Below, in pieces: positions 28,219 through 37,087 of a stretch of DNA of 64,000 nucleotides (position 1 is the stretch's first letter; each line of letters starts with the position of its first letter). Origin of the DNA: Hyphomonas sp. (GTDB taxonomy: Bacteria; Pseudomonadota; Alphaproteobacteria; Caulobacterales; Hyphomonadaceae). A program made the translations under genes and the position numbers. The stretch lies in the NCBI RefSeq assembly GCF_016125515.1, contig NZ_WGLO01000009.1, positions 149,208 to 213,207 on the forward strand, given 5' to 3'. The notes under the pieces are model-generated. The model searched no databases, had not been told where the DNA came from, and worked only from the letters and a program-made list of their open reading frames with translations.

Positions 28219-29679
28219 ATGTCGAGCAAGTTCAAATACGTAGATTTGTTTGCCGGATGCGGAGGTCTGTCGTTGGGGCTAGAGCAGGCCGGTTTCGAGC
28301 TAGCCCTGGCCGTCGAAAAGTCTGACATGGCGGCGGAGACATTCTTCCACAATTTCGTTGAGCGTATCGTTGAGCAAGAGGATTGGGAGAAATTTTCATC
28401 GCCCGACACGTCCGTCTTGCAGCAAGCGAAAAAGAAGCTCGTCGTCAAAGAGCTTGCGGCCGTTCTGCAGTGCAAAGAACTGCTGTCTCAGCTAAAGGCT
28501 CAAGACATTGATCTCGTTGCTGGCGGCCCGCCATGTCAGGGTTTTTCACTAGCCGGTCGCAGGAATCCCGCCGACGTGCGGAACAAGTTACCTTGGCAGT
28601 TTTTAGAGTTTGTCGAGGCTGTTCACCCAAAGGCAGTTGTCATCGAGAACGTGTCGGGGATGAAGCAAGACTTCCTGAAGCATGGGCAGTCCTCGCCTTT
28701 CGACCAGCTACGGATAGCGCTCTCTGAAACCGGGCCGGGATACAAAGTTCAGCCCGTACTGCTAAACGCCATGCACTTCGGCACCCCGCAGCACCGTCCG
28801 AGAGTGATGCTGATTGGGCTTAGGGCTGATGTAGCAGAGATTCTCGGCTTTGAAGGTTCAAGCCAGACTTGGAAATCCGAATTCGATCACATCCAAACTA
28901 CGCTCTTCAATCGTCGTCCCGTGGTTGCGCCGAAGGCTACGCACTTCGGCGAGGACATCTTGACTGTTGCGGACGCGATCGGTGACCTTTCCGACGACGG
29001 GTATATCGAGAACATAAACATCTCTGAGTTTGCAAATGAGATGCGCGAGAGCACCGAGTGGATGCCAAAGCGAGTTAGAGCTTCATACAGCAAGGGCGCA
29101 TTGCCGAACCACGCTCGTCGTCGTCACGCTCCACACATTGAGACCCGCTTTCGTCTGTACCAGTACATCCGAGATCAAGGCCTAAATGCCAAGATATTGA
29201 ATATTCCAAAAGTCGAGGGAGTGTCCAAGAACGGATTGAGGGTGATGGTCGCAGAAGCGCTGGGAAACACCTCGCTGCCCGCTAAAGCGCCCGATGGAGT
29301 TACTCTCGCCGAAGACAAGATTGATCTGGTCACGGCGATAATGGAACTTGGCACCAAGAAGCACAGCCAGCGACCTTTGAAATGGAGCGCGCCCAGCCCC
29401 ACGGTCGTGAGCTTGCCAGATGACTACGTCCACCCCAGCCTGCCTCGAACACTTACAGTGCGCGAACTTGCTCGGTTCCAATCGTTCCCAGATGCATTCG
29501 AATTCAGAGCCAAAGAGACCACTGGAAGCCTGAGGCGGCGCTTCGAGGTTCCTCAGTATACGCAAGTCGGAAACGCGGTGCCGCCCAAGATGGCGAAAGC
29601 AGTTGGTCTGTCGGTCAAGAAGGCACTTCGTGAGGCATTGTCAAAAGCCAAAGAATTGCCCGCAAGGAAAATCGCTTAA
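28219..29679 (+). CDS. dcm: DNA (cytosine-5-)-methyltransferase
   Basis: C5-cytosine methyltransferase of 486 residues. Motif I is VDLFAGCGGLSLGLEQAGF, motif IV GGPPCQGFSLAGRR with the catalytic Cys, motif VI ENVSGM, motif VIII TPQHRPRVMLIG, and motif X GNAVPPKMAKAVG. A longer than usual segment between motifs VIII and X, about 200 residues, forms the target-recognition domain. The recognition sequence cannot be read from sequence. With vsr and the GIY-YIG-like protein it forms a modification cassette. Base composition is lower in GC than the flanks, consistent with transfer. Confidence 0.94.
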   Translation: MSSKFKYVDLFAGCGGLSLGLEQAGFELALAVEKSDMAAETFFHNFVERIVEQEDWEKFSSPDTSVLQQAKKKLVVKELAAVLQCKELLSQLKAQDIDLVAGGPPCQGFSLAGRRNPADVRNKLPWQFLEFVEAVHPKAVVIENVSGMKQDFLKHGQSSPFDQLRIALSETGPGYKVQPVLLNAMHFGTPQHRPRVMLIGLRADVAEILGFEGSSQTWKSEFDHIQTTLFNRRPVVAPKATHFGEDILTVADAIGDLSDDGYIENINISEFANEMRESTEWMPKRVRASYSKGALPNHARRRHAPHIETRFRLYQYIRDQGLNAKILNIPKVEGVSKNGLRVMVAEALGNTSLPAKAPDGVTLAEDKIDLVTAIMELGTKKHSQRPLKWSAPSPTVVSLPDDYVHPSLPRTLTVRELARFQSFPDAFEFRAKETTGSLRRRFEVPQYTQVGNAVPPKMAKAVGLSVKKALREALSKAKELPARKIA

Positions 29680-29815
29680 ATCCCTAGTCTCTCCTTTAGG
29701 AGATCGTCACTGTACCAACCTTGTTTATTCGCGACCGCAGACGCGAGGTGGGAGTCTACAGTGCCGGGGAATAGGTCGCTCAAGTTGCGTTTGAAAAACT
29801 CATCCAAGCCGAAGT
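29676..29815 (-). pseudogene. 3' remnant of an unidentified gene cut by the IS3 element
   Basis: Reading leftward from the IS left end gives a coding-like C-terminus of about 45 codons, including FGLDEFFKRNLSDLFPGT and SDDLLKERLGI before a TAA that overlaps the dcm stop. No start codon is available outside the IS. Beyond the right IS end the same strand reaches a TGA within six codons, so the front of the gene is not there. The family is not recognised. It may be a lost third or fourth gene of the restriction cassette. Confidence 0.35.
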
Positions 29816-29864
29816 GAACCGCGCCGGGTTTGCCGGAGGCCATTTTCTTTGAGAGAGTGGACCT

Positions 29865-30197
29865 ATGACAGACAAGAAGCAGAGACCTCCTTACTCGCCA
29901 GAGGTGCGTGAGCGAGCCGTTCGGATGGTGATTGAACACGGCGGCGAGTACCCGTCGCAATGGGCGGCGATCGTCTCGATTGCCGGCAAGATCGGGTGCG
30001 TGCCGCAGACACTGCATGGCTGGGTCGCGCAGGCCGAGCGGGACGCCGGCAAGCGGTCCGGGCCCAGCACTGAAGAGCGCGAACGGATCAAGGCGCTTGA
30101 GCGCGAGAACCGGGAGCTCCGCCAGGCGAACGAGATCCTCCGGAAGGCGTCCGCATATTTTGCCCAGGCGGAGCTCGACCGCCGACCGAAGACATGA
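29865..30197 (+). CDS. IS3-family transposase OrfA
   Basis: A 110-residue helix-turn-helix DNA-binding protein ([20 protein letters not shown], then [13 protein letters not shown]) with a C-terminal leucine-zipper-like coiled coil ([19 protein letters not shown]). The stop overlaps the orfB start (ATGA at 30194). In IS3 elements orfA and orfB are usually fused by -1 frameshifting to make the active transposase. Here a stop-start overlap suggests coupling or frameshifting nearby. Confidence 0.94.
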   Translation: MTDKKQRPPYSPEVRERAVRMVIEHGGEYPSQWAAIVSIAGKIGCVPQTLHGWVAQAERDAGKRSGPSTEERERIKALERENRELRQANEILRKASAYFAQAELDRRPKT

Positions 30198-31099
30198 TCG
30201 CGTTCATTGACGATCATCGCGATGTTTATGGGGTCGAGCCGATCTGCAGGGTATTGCCGATCGCCCCATCAACCTATCATGAGGCGGATGCGCGGCGGCG
30301 TCGCCCCGAGCTCAAGCCGCCGCGCGTCCGCCGGGATGAGGCGCTGAAGCCGGAGATCCTTCGGGTCTTCAATGAGAACTTCAGCGTCTATGGCGCCAAC
30401 AAGGTCTGGCACCAGATGAAGCGGGAAGGCTTTGACGTGGCCCGCTGCACCGTCAGGCGCCTGATGAAAGCCATGGGATTGCAGGGCATAATCCGCGGTA
30501 AGCCGCACCGCACGACCTACAGCGACAAGGCGGCGCCTTGCCCGCTCGACCATGTGAACCGCAACTTCAAGGCCCCGGCACCGAACAGGCTCTGGGTCAG
30601 CGATTTCACCTACGTCTCGACCTGGGCCGGGTTCGTTTACGTCGCCTTCGTGATCGATGTGTTCGCCCGCCGCATTGTCGGCTGGCGTGTCAGCCGGACG
30701 GCGCATGCGAGCTTTGTGCTCGATGCTCTTGAGCAGGCCTTGCACGACCGAAGGCCCGGCATCGGAAGTGGTCTTGTTCATCACTCTGACCGCGGCAGCC
30801 AGTATGTCAGCATACGGTATACGGAGCGTCTGGCAGAGGCAGGCCTTGAGCCATCCGTCGGCAGCGTCGGTGACAGCTATGACAATGCCCTCGCCGAGAC
30901 GATCAATGGACTCTACAAAGCCGAAGTCATCTGGCGGAAAGGCCCCTGGAAATCCATGGACGCCGTCGAGTACGCCACCCTCGAATGGGTCGACTGGTTT
31001 AATCACCGCCGCCTGCTCGAGCCGATCGGAAACATCCCTCCGGCAGAAGCCGAGGCCAACTACTTTGCAGCGCTGAAGGAAAACGCTATCGCTGCATGA
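30194..31099 (+). CDS. IS3-family transposase OrfB (DDE integrase)
   Basis: A 301-residue catalytic subunit with the rve-type DDE core. The first Asp is in [11 protein letters not shown], the second in [12 protein letters not shown], and the Glu in [15 protein letters not shown]. The N-terminal HTH_21-like region ([20 protein letters not shown]) is intact. No frameshift or stop is seen, so the element may still be active. Confidence 0.95.
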   Translation: MIAFIDDHRDVYGVEPICRVLPIAPSTYHEADARRRRPELKPPRVRRDEALKPEILRVFNENFSVYGANKVWHQMKREGFDVARCTVRRLMKAMGLQGIIRGKPHRTTYSDKAAPCPLDHVNRNFKAPAPNRLWVSDFTYVSTWAGFVYVAFVIDVFARRIVGWRVSRTAHASFVLDALEQALHDRRPGIGSGLVHHSDRGSQYVSIRYTERLAEAGLEPSVGSVGDSYDNALAETINGLYKAEVIWRKGPWKSMDAVEYATLEWVDWFNHRRLLEPIGNIPPAEAEANYFAALKENAIAA

Positions 31100-31170
31100 C
31101 TCTAACCAAACAGCCTCCGGGGTTACCGGCGCGGTTCAGTTGTTTCCCGAGACTTGTCATTGGCTGGTCC

Positions 31171-31665
31171 GTACGAAAAAGTGTGCTTGAGGCGACGGGT
31201 TAAGTAACCAAAGCCAAGCGCGAACCGGACGGATACAACCATCCTGATTCACCACCTACAGCTTTGATCCCGGGTTCAGCGGTATTTTACGCCCCTTCGG
31301 TCGTGGTCCCCCGAATCGTGGCAGCCCGTTGCAGGCGCCAACGGGCGCCATCCAGAAGGCCTAGGTAGTTCGATCGAAGCGCGGATAAAACATCCGGTCG
31401 TCCGCCTCTCCGTCAATGACTCGATCGAGTTTGCGAAGCGGGCGGGGGGTGGTCTGCCGACGGAAGCACAATAGGCGTATGCAGCTCGACGCGGGCTGTC
31501 CGGAGCGCTTTACGAATAGACCGGTAAACCTACTGAAGACAACGAGCAGCAGGCCAACATTTGGTAATGCGCCCGCCGGATGCTTCCGGTCGAACGGGTT
31601 TAGCCAGTTCGATATGACCGGCAATGTCTGGGAGCGGACCTGGGGACAGTTCGACAAGGTGGATC
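31171..31665 (+). pseudogene. Degenerate formylglycine-generating enzyme (SUMF1/FGE-sulfatase family)
   Basis: Pieces of an FGE-type sulfatase-activating protein occur in order across three frames. From 31171: VLEATG, a TAA, then VTKAKREPDGYNHPDSPPTA and PGSAVFYAPS. From 31319, in another frame: WQPVAGANGRHPEGLGSSIE, HPVVRLSVNDSIEFAKRAGG, LPTEAQ, a TAG, AYAARRGLSGALYE, a TAG, and NEQQANIW. From about 31563, in a third frame: NGFSQFDMTGNVWERTWGQF. The usual forms are HPVVHVSWxDA, LPTEAEWEYAARGG and GLYDMxGNVWEW. The 5' end is missing next to the IS right end. It is clearly inactive. 31666-31900 shows no gene. Confidence 0.85.
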
Positions 31666-31900
31666 CTAATTCTGGCGTGATCTGCAGTAGCTGCTTTCTC
31701 TGCGCAGAGAGTTTCTGCCAGCGCGATCGTCCGAACTCATGCTAGCTGCTAGAGCGGGTTTTTTTCTGCTTCACACGTCGGGTGCAGGCTCGTCTACAGA
31801 TCGAGGAACACGGGTTTTGAGTGGGGCGACTCGATTGCGCATCAGAGTTCAGGCGCTTGACGATGCGGTCCGTCTGGCACCGACGGGACGCTCCGCGACA

Positions 31901-33064
31901 CTAGTCGTTGAGAGATTGCGAGATGCGGATCAACTCGTCGAATGCAAGCACGATATGATACGCTGTGCTAGCAGGTATGCTGCAGCCATTGATGCAACCA
32001 TCCATGGTTCGGCAGTCTAGCCATCCCCCATCGGGCGCACCGTCGAAATGATCCAGGCGAATCCGGCCTAAATTTTCGATGGCTCTAGTCAGTGCCTCCC
32101 TGTCGCCGCCGTGTGCCACAATCAGGTTCGCCTTTAAGGCTTCTGTCAGGGACCAGAGCCTCCGGTCAGAGCGCAGGGGGACTTCGTCGAGGGTGTGTTC
32201 CAGAATAATGCATCCGTCAGGTTCGGTGAGCCGGAGCGCGCTGGCAAACAGTTCACCCGCGTGGCGACACACTGCGGTACCCGACAGCTCCGCATGTTTC
32301 TGCAGTAACCACGTCCACTCATAATGGTGGCCAGCCTCTACGCGGTTCACTGAACTTTCGTCCCCTAAGGGGAAACAAAACTCCCGCAAGGTCGATGATC
32401 CGTTATCGAAAAATACACGCAGGACGAAATCGCGGATCTTGGTACAACGCTCCAGATAATCGATCCTGTCGAACGCGGCAGCTGCCGCGAGATAGGCCTC
32501 GAATAGGTGCATGTGCGGGTTTTGTGACCGCTGGGGGCTCGCAGGCAGGGTTTCAAAGTATCCGTTTCCATCCGGCTGCCGCTTGCCAGTTGATTCAAGC
32601 GCGAGGGTCAACCGTTCTGCGGGCAGTACCACTAGTTCCTTCAAACCGGCCGCGGCGACGGCCGAAAATGCAAGCAGGACAAACGCCGAATCGTATAGGC
32701 TCGCGCGATCGTGTGTCAGTCCTTTGCCGAGCTCGATCTCGAAGCCATACAACCCGTCATGACGTTGGCATTGCTCGACCAGAGTAGCGACGCCCAAGCG
32801 CATCATCTGTTCGCTGATCTGGCATTGCCATCCCATCTGATATGCTTTCGCGAACACGTATGTCTGGCGGGCCTGGACGCGCACACGTGTTTTTGGGTTT
32901 GTGATCGGCTGACCAGACCCGTCGAGTTCTTCCCAGAAGCCCAACGAGGGGCACACTCCGGCTGACGACCACAGCGGAAAGGCCTTCTCAAACAGCCACG
33001 ACCGTGCCCAGTCAGCGTTCCCCCGAAGGTGTTGAACGACCTCGGTATGCATTGCAATTGTCAC
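31901..33064 (-). CDS. AGE family epimerase/isomerase (mannose or N-acylglucosamine type)
   Basis: An (alpha/alpha)6-barrel sugar isomerase of about 387 residues. The family block SQNPHMHLFEAYLAAAAAF carries the conserved His, with RVEAGHHYEWTWLL and a further His in LTHDRASLYD. The most likely activities are mannose/mannose-6-phosphate isomerase or N-acylglucosamine 2-epimerase. The GTG at 33064 follows GAGGGG; TTG at 33085 or ATG at 33052 are alternatives. A palindrome (33088-33101) lies just upstream and may be its operator. It sits between the restriction island and the pectin locus. The substrate is not known. Confidence 0.82.
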   Translation of the reverse strand: MTIAMHTEVVQHLRGNADWARSWLFEKAFPLWSSAGVCPSLGFWEELDGSGQPITNPKTRVRVQARQTYVFAKAYQMGWQCQISEQMMRLGVATLVEQCQRHDGLYGFEIELGKGLTHDRASLYDSAFVLLAFSAVAAAGLKELVVLPAERLTLALESTGKRQPDGNGYFETLPASPQRSQNPHMHLFEAYLAAAAAFDRIDYLERCTKIRDFVLRVFFDNGSSTLREFCFPLGDESSVNRVEAGHHYEWTWLLQKHAELSGTAVCRHAGELFASALRLTEPDGCIILEHTLDEVPLRSDRRLWSLTEALKANLIVAHGGDREALTRAIENLGRIRLDHFDGAPDGGWLDCRTMDGCINGCSIPASTAYHIVLAFDELIRISQSLND

Positions 33065-33087
33065 AAACACCCCTCGGACATTCAATG

Positions 33088-33101
33088 TCGTAACGTTACG
33101 A
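33088..33101. promoter_or_regulatory. Palindromic candidate operator TCGTAACGTTACGA
   Basis: Perfect 14-bp palindrome with an AACGTT centre, a layout common for LacI-family operators. It lies about 24 bp upstream of the preferred start of the sugar epimerase gene. It differs from the ACCGGT-centred boxes of the pectin locus, so a different regulator is implied. Confidence 0.5.
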
Positions 33102-33748
33102 ATACCCTACCGATTGCCGGGCCGCTGTTCAAGTTCTGTTGACGATTTGGTTTGCCTACGATGAAGCGAATGTAGTCTTAGCTAGAGCGCCGCTGTGCGC
33201 AATGTCGGAGACCTGCTTCACGAACGCGGGTTCGCATTTGTCTAACAGCACCTGTCCAGGTATCAGTCATTGCAGCTAACCAGTTTCGGCGGGATCATCC
33301 TGTTTAAGAGCGGACACCTATTGCGCTGCTCCGGTGCTGAGCGTCTTGGCGACGTTGTCTGGCGCGAGGATGATCGATTGGAAAGCCGGTTGAAAAATTT
33401 CAGGAGACCGCGATTGGGTCGATGCTTCGAAACTTCATTCACGATAATAAAAAAAGAGGAGAAGATCATCCCACAAAATTCCCTACAAATATTCCTACAA
33501 ATCAAAAATTTTTTGCGTTTAACGTCCTGTTATAAATAGGTTTTTTATATTCTCCGGAGCGCTTCGCCCGCTCCAGAAGGAAAAACATTCCGGTTACCGA
33601 AAAGTCGTTGCGCTGACCGTGGCCGGGGGCGCGCCCCAGCGCTGGGTTCTTGCGTGTCTGGCCACTCCTCAAACTGTCCACAAAAGGCTCCACAAGTCGG
33701 GGGTCCCTGGACTGTTTTCGCCTTGGGCGCTTGTTCTCCTTGACCAAA
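33102..33748. other. Long non-coding stretch, partly AT-rich
   Basis: No supportable gene. 33430-33560 is strongly AT-rich for this genome, with runs such as AAAAAAAGAGG and AAAAATTTTTT. It may hold promoters or be foreign DNA. Short frames here lack family features. A weak box CCGGTTACC at about 33590 resembles half of the pectin-locus operator but lacks the other half. Confidence 0.5.
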
Positions 33749-33762
33749 TGCCACCGGTGTCA
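33749..33762. promoter_or_regulatory. Pectin-regulon operator upstream of PL10 gene
   Basis: TGCCACCGGTGTCA, 12 of 14 positions of the deduced palindrome TGACACCGGTGTCA. It is 50 bp upstream of the pectate lyase ATG. Function is inferred from recurrence across the locus. Confidence 0.65.
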
Positions 33763-33811
33763 TTTAATCGTCGGGAAGGGCTGACACAGATCGCTCTCCG
33801 GGAGGACTGAC

Positions 33812-34993
33812 ATGACGGGTTCGGCGCGTTTTCAGAAAGGCATCCGGCGATGGGCGGCCAGCGCCGCCGCGATGGCGCTCGCGCTCGCCGGGCCGGCCGG
33901 AGCGGACGGACTTTCGGTCATCGGGTTCGACGATGCTGTGCATCACTGGCAGCTGAAGCGGGGCAGCGACTATCCGCGCCACGACGAGTCTGATGTCCGG
34001 GCCATCGCTGACAACCTGCTTCTCATGCAGCGTAATCATGGAGGGTGGGTGCAGAACCGCGATCCGCTGCAGGTGATGAGCGCCGGGGATGTGAAACAGT
34101 TGCTGGCGGAAAAGGGAGAGACCCAAGGCAGCTTCGACAACCGGAACGTCTTTACACAGATCGAATACCTGATGGGCGCATTCGTGCTGACCGGCGAACA
34201 GCAGTATCGCGAGGCTGCCACGCGCGGGCTGGATTACTTGTTGCGCAACCAGTTCGAAACTTGTGGTGGCTGGCCGCACAGTGTTCCGGCGCAGGCGGCC
34301 TACCAGTCGCGCCTGACTGTTGCGGATGAAGTGTTCTCCGGACCTTTGACGCTGCTTCGGCGGATTTCCGAGGCCCGCGCGCCGTTCGATGCGTTCGATG
34401 CCGAGACGCGCGCCACGGCGAAGGCTGCGCTGGCGCGCGGCGAGGATTGCCTGCTTCGCCTTCAGGTGCGCCAGGGCGATACCCTGACGGGCTGGGCGGG
34501 ACAGTATGATCCCATGACCCTGGCGCCAATGGGTGGTCGCACTTTCGAGCTGACGGCCATCGTTTCGCAGGAGACCGTCGCCATCCTCGATTACCTGATG
34601 TCGATCGAGAGCCCGTCCCCCGAGGTAATCGCCAGCGTTGCGGGCGCGGCCGAATGGTTGCGCGCTGTTCAGATCGAAGGGTGGCGTCTTGAGACGGTGC
34701 CTTTGCAGTCTGAGCAAGCCTACCGGTACCACAACGCGAAGTTCGACCGGCAGTTGGTTGCCGATCCGGGAGCACGGCCTTTGTGGGCGCGGTTCTATGA
34801 CATCGCCGACAATACGCCGGTTCTGGCCAACCGCGACGGAATGCGCGTGGAGCGTTTCGACCAGATCGATCCGGAGCGGCGCACCGGCTACAGCTGGTAT
34901 GGCAACTGGGCCTCAACGCTGCTGGACCGTGACTTTCCGGCATGGCGCTGCCGCGTGCTGGGCACGACATCCGAGGGCGCGCCATGCACATGA
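33812..34993 (+). CDS. Pectate lyase, polysaccharide lyase family 10 (PelA-like)
   Basis: Secreted pectate lyase of 393 residues that cleaves polygalacturonate by beta-elimination. The signal peptide is in the first 31 residues (MALALAGPAGADG). The PL10 fold is recognised from NLLLMQRNHGGWVQNRDPL, DNRNVFTQIEYLMGAF, CGGWPHSVPAQ, MGGRTFELTAIVSQETVAIL and RTGYSWYGNW. Family members use a catalytic Arg with Ca2+; the precise residues are not assigned here. It starts 50 bp after an ACCGGT operator and overlaps the esterase start by ATGA. Confidence 0.9.
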   Translation: MTGSARFQKGIRRWAASAAAMALALAGPAGADGLSVIGFDDAVHHWQLKRGSDYPRHDESDVRAIADNLLLMQRNHGGWVQNRDPLQVMSAGDVKQLLAEKGETQGSFDNRNVFTQIEYLMGAFVLTGEQQYREAATRGLDYLLRNQFETCGGWPHSVPAQAAYQSRLTVADEVFSGPLTLLRRISEARAPFDAFDAETRATAKAALARGEDCLLRLQVRQGDTLTGWAGQYDPMTLAPMGGRTFELTAIVSQETVAILDYLMSIESPSPEVIASVAGAAEWLRAVQIEGWRLETVPLQSEQAYRYHNAKFDRQLVADPGARPLWARFYDIADNTPVLANRDGMRVERFDQIDPERRTGYSWYGNWASTLLDRDFPAWRCRVLGTTSEGAPCT

Positions 34994-36552
34994 ACCGGCG
35001 CCACCTTCTGTTGACGGCGGCGATGGCGCCGATGGCAGGCTTTGCACGCGCCGGAACCGCCGACCCGGTGATTCTCACAACGTCCGGACCGGTGCGCGGG
35101 CTTGTGCAGGACGGCATCAACGTATTTCGCGGCGTGCGCTACGGCGCCGATACCGCCACCACGCGGTTTGCAAAGCCAAAGCGGCCCGATCCGTGGACGG
35201 AAGTTCAGCCGGCGACCGGCTACGGCGCTTCGTCGCCCCAGCGCGGCGGCGACGCCCGACAGTCCGAAGACTGCCTGTTCCTGAACGTCTGGACGCCGGG
35301 GCTTGGCGATGGCGGGTTGCGGCCGGTGATGGTCTACATCCATGGCGGCGCCTACAATTCGGGTTCCGGTTCCGACGACTTGTATGATGGCACGCGGCTG
35401 GCGGCCCGGCATGATGTCGTGGTGATCACGGTCAATCACCGGCTCAATGCGTTCGGCTATCTCTACCTTGAACCGCTGATACCGGGCGTGTTCCCGGATT
35501 CCGGGAATGCCGGGCAGTGGGATCTGGTGCTCGCGCTCGAATGGGTGCGCGACAATGCGGCCGCGTTCGGCGGCGATCCCGGTCGCGTGATGGTGTTCGG
35601 CCAATCCGGCGGCGGAGCCAAGATCGCGACGATGATGGCATCGCCGGCTGCGGCGGACCTGTTCCATTCCGCCGCAACGATGAGCGGGCAGCAGGTGACC
35701 GCATCCGGGCCGCTACATGCCGAGCGGCGCGCGCGTACCTTGCTGGAGGCGCTGAAGATCGACGCGAGCAGGCCTGCTGCCATCGCCGAATTGCCAGCCG
35801 CGCGGATCGTCGAGGCGCTCGATGCGCGCGATCCGCTGGACGAGACGCAAGGTCTGTATTTCGGTCCGGTGCTGGACGAACGGATGCTGACGCGCCACCC
35901 GTTCTGGCCGGATGCGCCTGCGCAATCGGCCCGCATTCCGATGATCCTCGGCAACACGCTGGATGAGACGCGCACGCTAATCGGACGCCGGGAGCCCGAG
36001 AAGTTTGATCTCGGCTGGGAGGATCTGCCGGGCGCGCTGGCGCTGCATATGCGGTGCGATATTGATCCGGGTACGGTGGTTGCAGCCTATCGCGAGGTCT
36101 ATCCGGAGCGGACGCCGGGTGAGATATTCTTTGCCGCCGCCACGGCCGGGCGATCCTGGCGCGGGCAGGTGGAGGAGGCGGACGCCCGGGCGCGGCAAGG
36201 CGCACCCACATGGGTTTACCGGTTTGATCTGCCCTGGACGCAGGATGGCGGAAAATGGGGTGCTCCGCATGCAGTCGATATCGGCTACGTGTTCGGCAAT
36301 CTCGACAAAGCGAACGCCATGCCGGGCGAAGCGGCGGCCGCCAAACGCATCAACGAGGAACTTGGCGGCGCCTTCGTCTCGCTGGCGCGGACGGGCACGC
36401 CGGAGCATGCCGGCCTGACGGGCTGGCCGATGTACCGTGTGCCCTCCCGCGAGACCCTGCTGTTCGGCGCCCAAACGCGTCTCGTGCGCGATCCGCGTGG
36501 GGAGGAACGAAAACTGTTTGCGAAAGTGCCCTTCAACCAATGGGGCAGTTGA
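34990..36552 (+). CDS. Type B carboxylesterase, exported
   Basis: Carboxylesterase family hydrolase of 520 residues. The preferred start, ATG at 34990, overlaps the lyase stop; the ATG two codons earlier is possible. The N-terminus MNRRHLLLTAAMAPMAGFARA resembles a Tat signal. Features are the EDCLFLNVWTP block, the oxyanion hole in VYIHGGAYNSGSG, the nucleophile GQSGGGAKI, and the catalytic His in WGAPHAVDIGYVF. In this operon it probably removes ester groups from pectin fragments in the periplasm. Substrate is inferred from context. Confidence 0.88.
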   Translation: MNRRHLLLTAAMAPMAGFARAGTADPVILTTSGPVRGLVQDGINVFRGVRYGADTATTRFAKPKRPDPWTEVQPATGYGASSPQRGGDARQSEDCLFLNVWTPGLGDGGLRPVMVYIHGGAYNSGSGSDDLYDGTRLAARHDVVVITVNHRLNAFGYLYLEPLIPGVFPDSGNAGQWDLVLALEWVRDNAAAFGGDPGRVMVFGQSGGGAKIATMMASPAAADLFHSAATMSGQQVTASGPLHAERRARTLLEALKIDASRPAAIAELPAARIVEALDARDPLDETQGLYFGPVLDERMLTRHPFWPDAPAQSARIPMILGNTLDETRTLIGRREPEKFDLGWEDLPGALALHMRCDIDPGTVVAAYREVYPERTPGEIFFAAATAGRSWRGQVEEADARARQGAPTWVYRFDLPWTQDGGKWGAPHAVDIGYVFGNLDKANAMPGEAAAAKRINEELGGAFVSLARTGTPEHAGLTGWPMYRVPSRETLLFGAQTRLVRDPRGEERKLFAKVPFNQWGS

Positions 36553-36580
36553 TGCCATTTCCACCAAAGGAGTTGAAGCG

Positions 36581-37087
36581 ATGAACAGGAAATTTGCGAC
36601 ATTGGCGACCGTGGCGGCGGGCGCGCTTGCCGCTTGTGCAACGCCTCCAACCACCGGAGTCGTCATCACCAATATTGCGGTTGACGAAACACCCGCTGAG
36701 GTACGCGCCCTCGCCGTAGGCGCAGTAAAAGGGTTCGTCATCGCCGAGGTGCAGAAGAAGGTGCGCGACGGGCGAACCTATTATGATGTCGAAGGGGAAT
36801 TGCCGGATGGCAGTGAACTGGAGTTCGACATCCTGATGACAGCAGCGGGCCCGCAGATTGTGGAGACGCAGCGCGATCTCGACTGGAGCGCGGTGCCGGT
36901 GGCGGTGCGCGCGGCGGCGGAGGCGGCTGCGCCCGGCCTGTCACCGGTGCGTGTTATCGAAAGTACGCAGACGGACGGAACCGTGATCTTTGAATTGTTT
37001 GCGCCGGGTGCGCCCTCGGATCCAGCCATCGAAGTTTCATGGGCGGGTAGCGTGGCAGCGATTTTGACTGAACGCTGGCCGCACTAA
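36581..37087 (+). CDS. Hypothetical lipoprotein, 168 residues
   Basis: From the ATG at 36581 (AAGGAG upstream) a short signal peptide ends in the lipobox LAAC. The mature protein has a repeated small-domain pattern (VAEVQKKVRDGRTYYDVEGE, then ELEFDILMTAAGPQIVETQ), reminiscent of PepSY-like beta-lactamase-inhibitor folds. It is 28 bp after the esterase and probably in its operon. It is convergent with the GH43 gene (4-bp overlap). The role in pectin use is unknown. Confidence 0.75.
   Translation: MNRKFATLATVAAGALAACATPPTTGVVITNIAVDETPAEVRALAVGAVKGFVIAEVQKKVRDGRTYYDVEGELPDGSELEFDILMTAAGPQIVETQRDLDWSAVPVAVRAAAEAAAPGLSPVRVIESTQTDGTVIFELFAPGAPSDPAIEVSWAGSVAAILTERWPH

Larger units (their letters stand above)
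29815..31138 (+). mobile_element. Complete IS3-family insertion sequence
   Basis: A 1.32-kb element with imperfect terminal inverted repeats: left TGAACCGCGCCGG..., right ...CCGGCGCGGTTCA, the pairing continuing inward as TTTGCCGGAGGC against GCCTCCGGGGTTA. It carries overlapping orfA and orfB. If the ends are taken one base in (29816-31137), the flanks are AGT on both sides, a 3-bp target duplication as expected for IS3. It is inserted between the dcm cassette and a decayed formylglycine-generating-enzyme gene. Confidence 0.93.

Noticed and set aside
33270..33539. 89-codon frame in the AT-rich gap
   Set aside because: No ribosome site, no family pattern and a change to Lys/Ile-rich text caused by the AT-rich stretch.
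33590..33600. CCGGTTACC as a seventh pectin operator
   Set aside because: Lacks the left half-site (TGACA) and the leading A of ACCGGT, and is far from any start.
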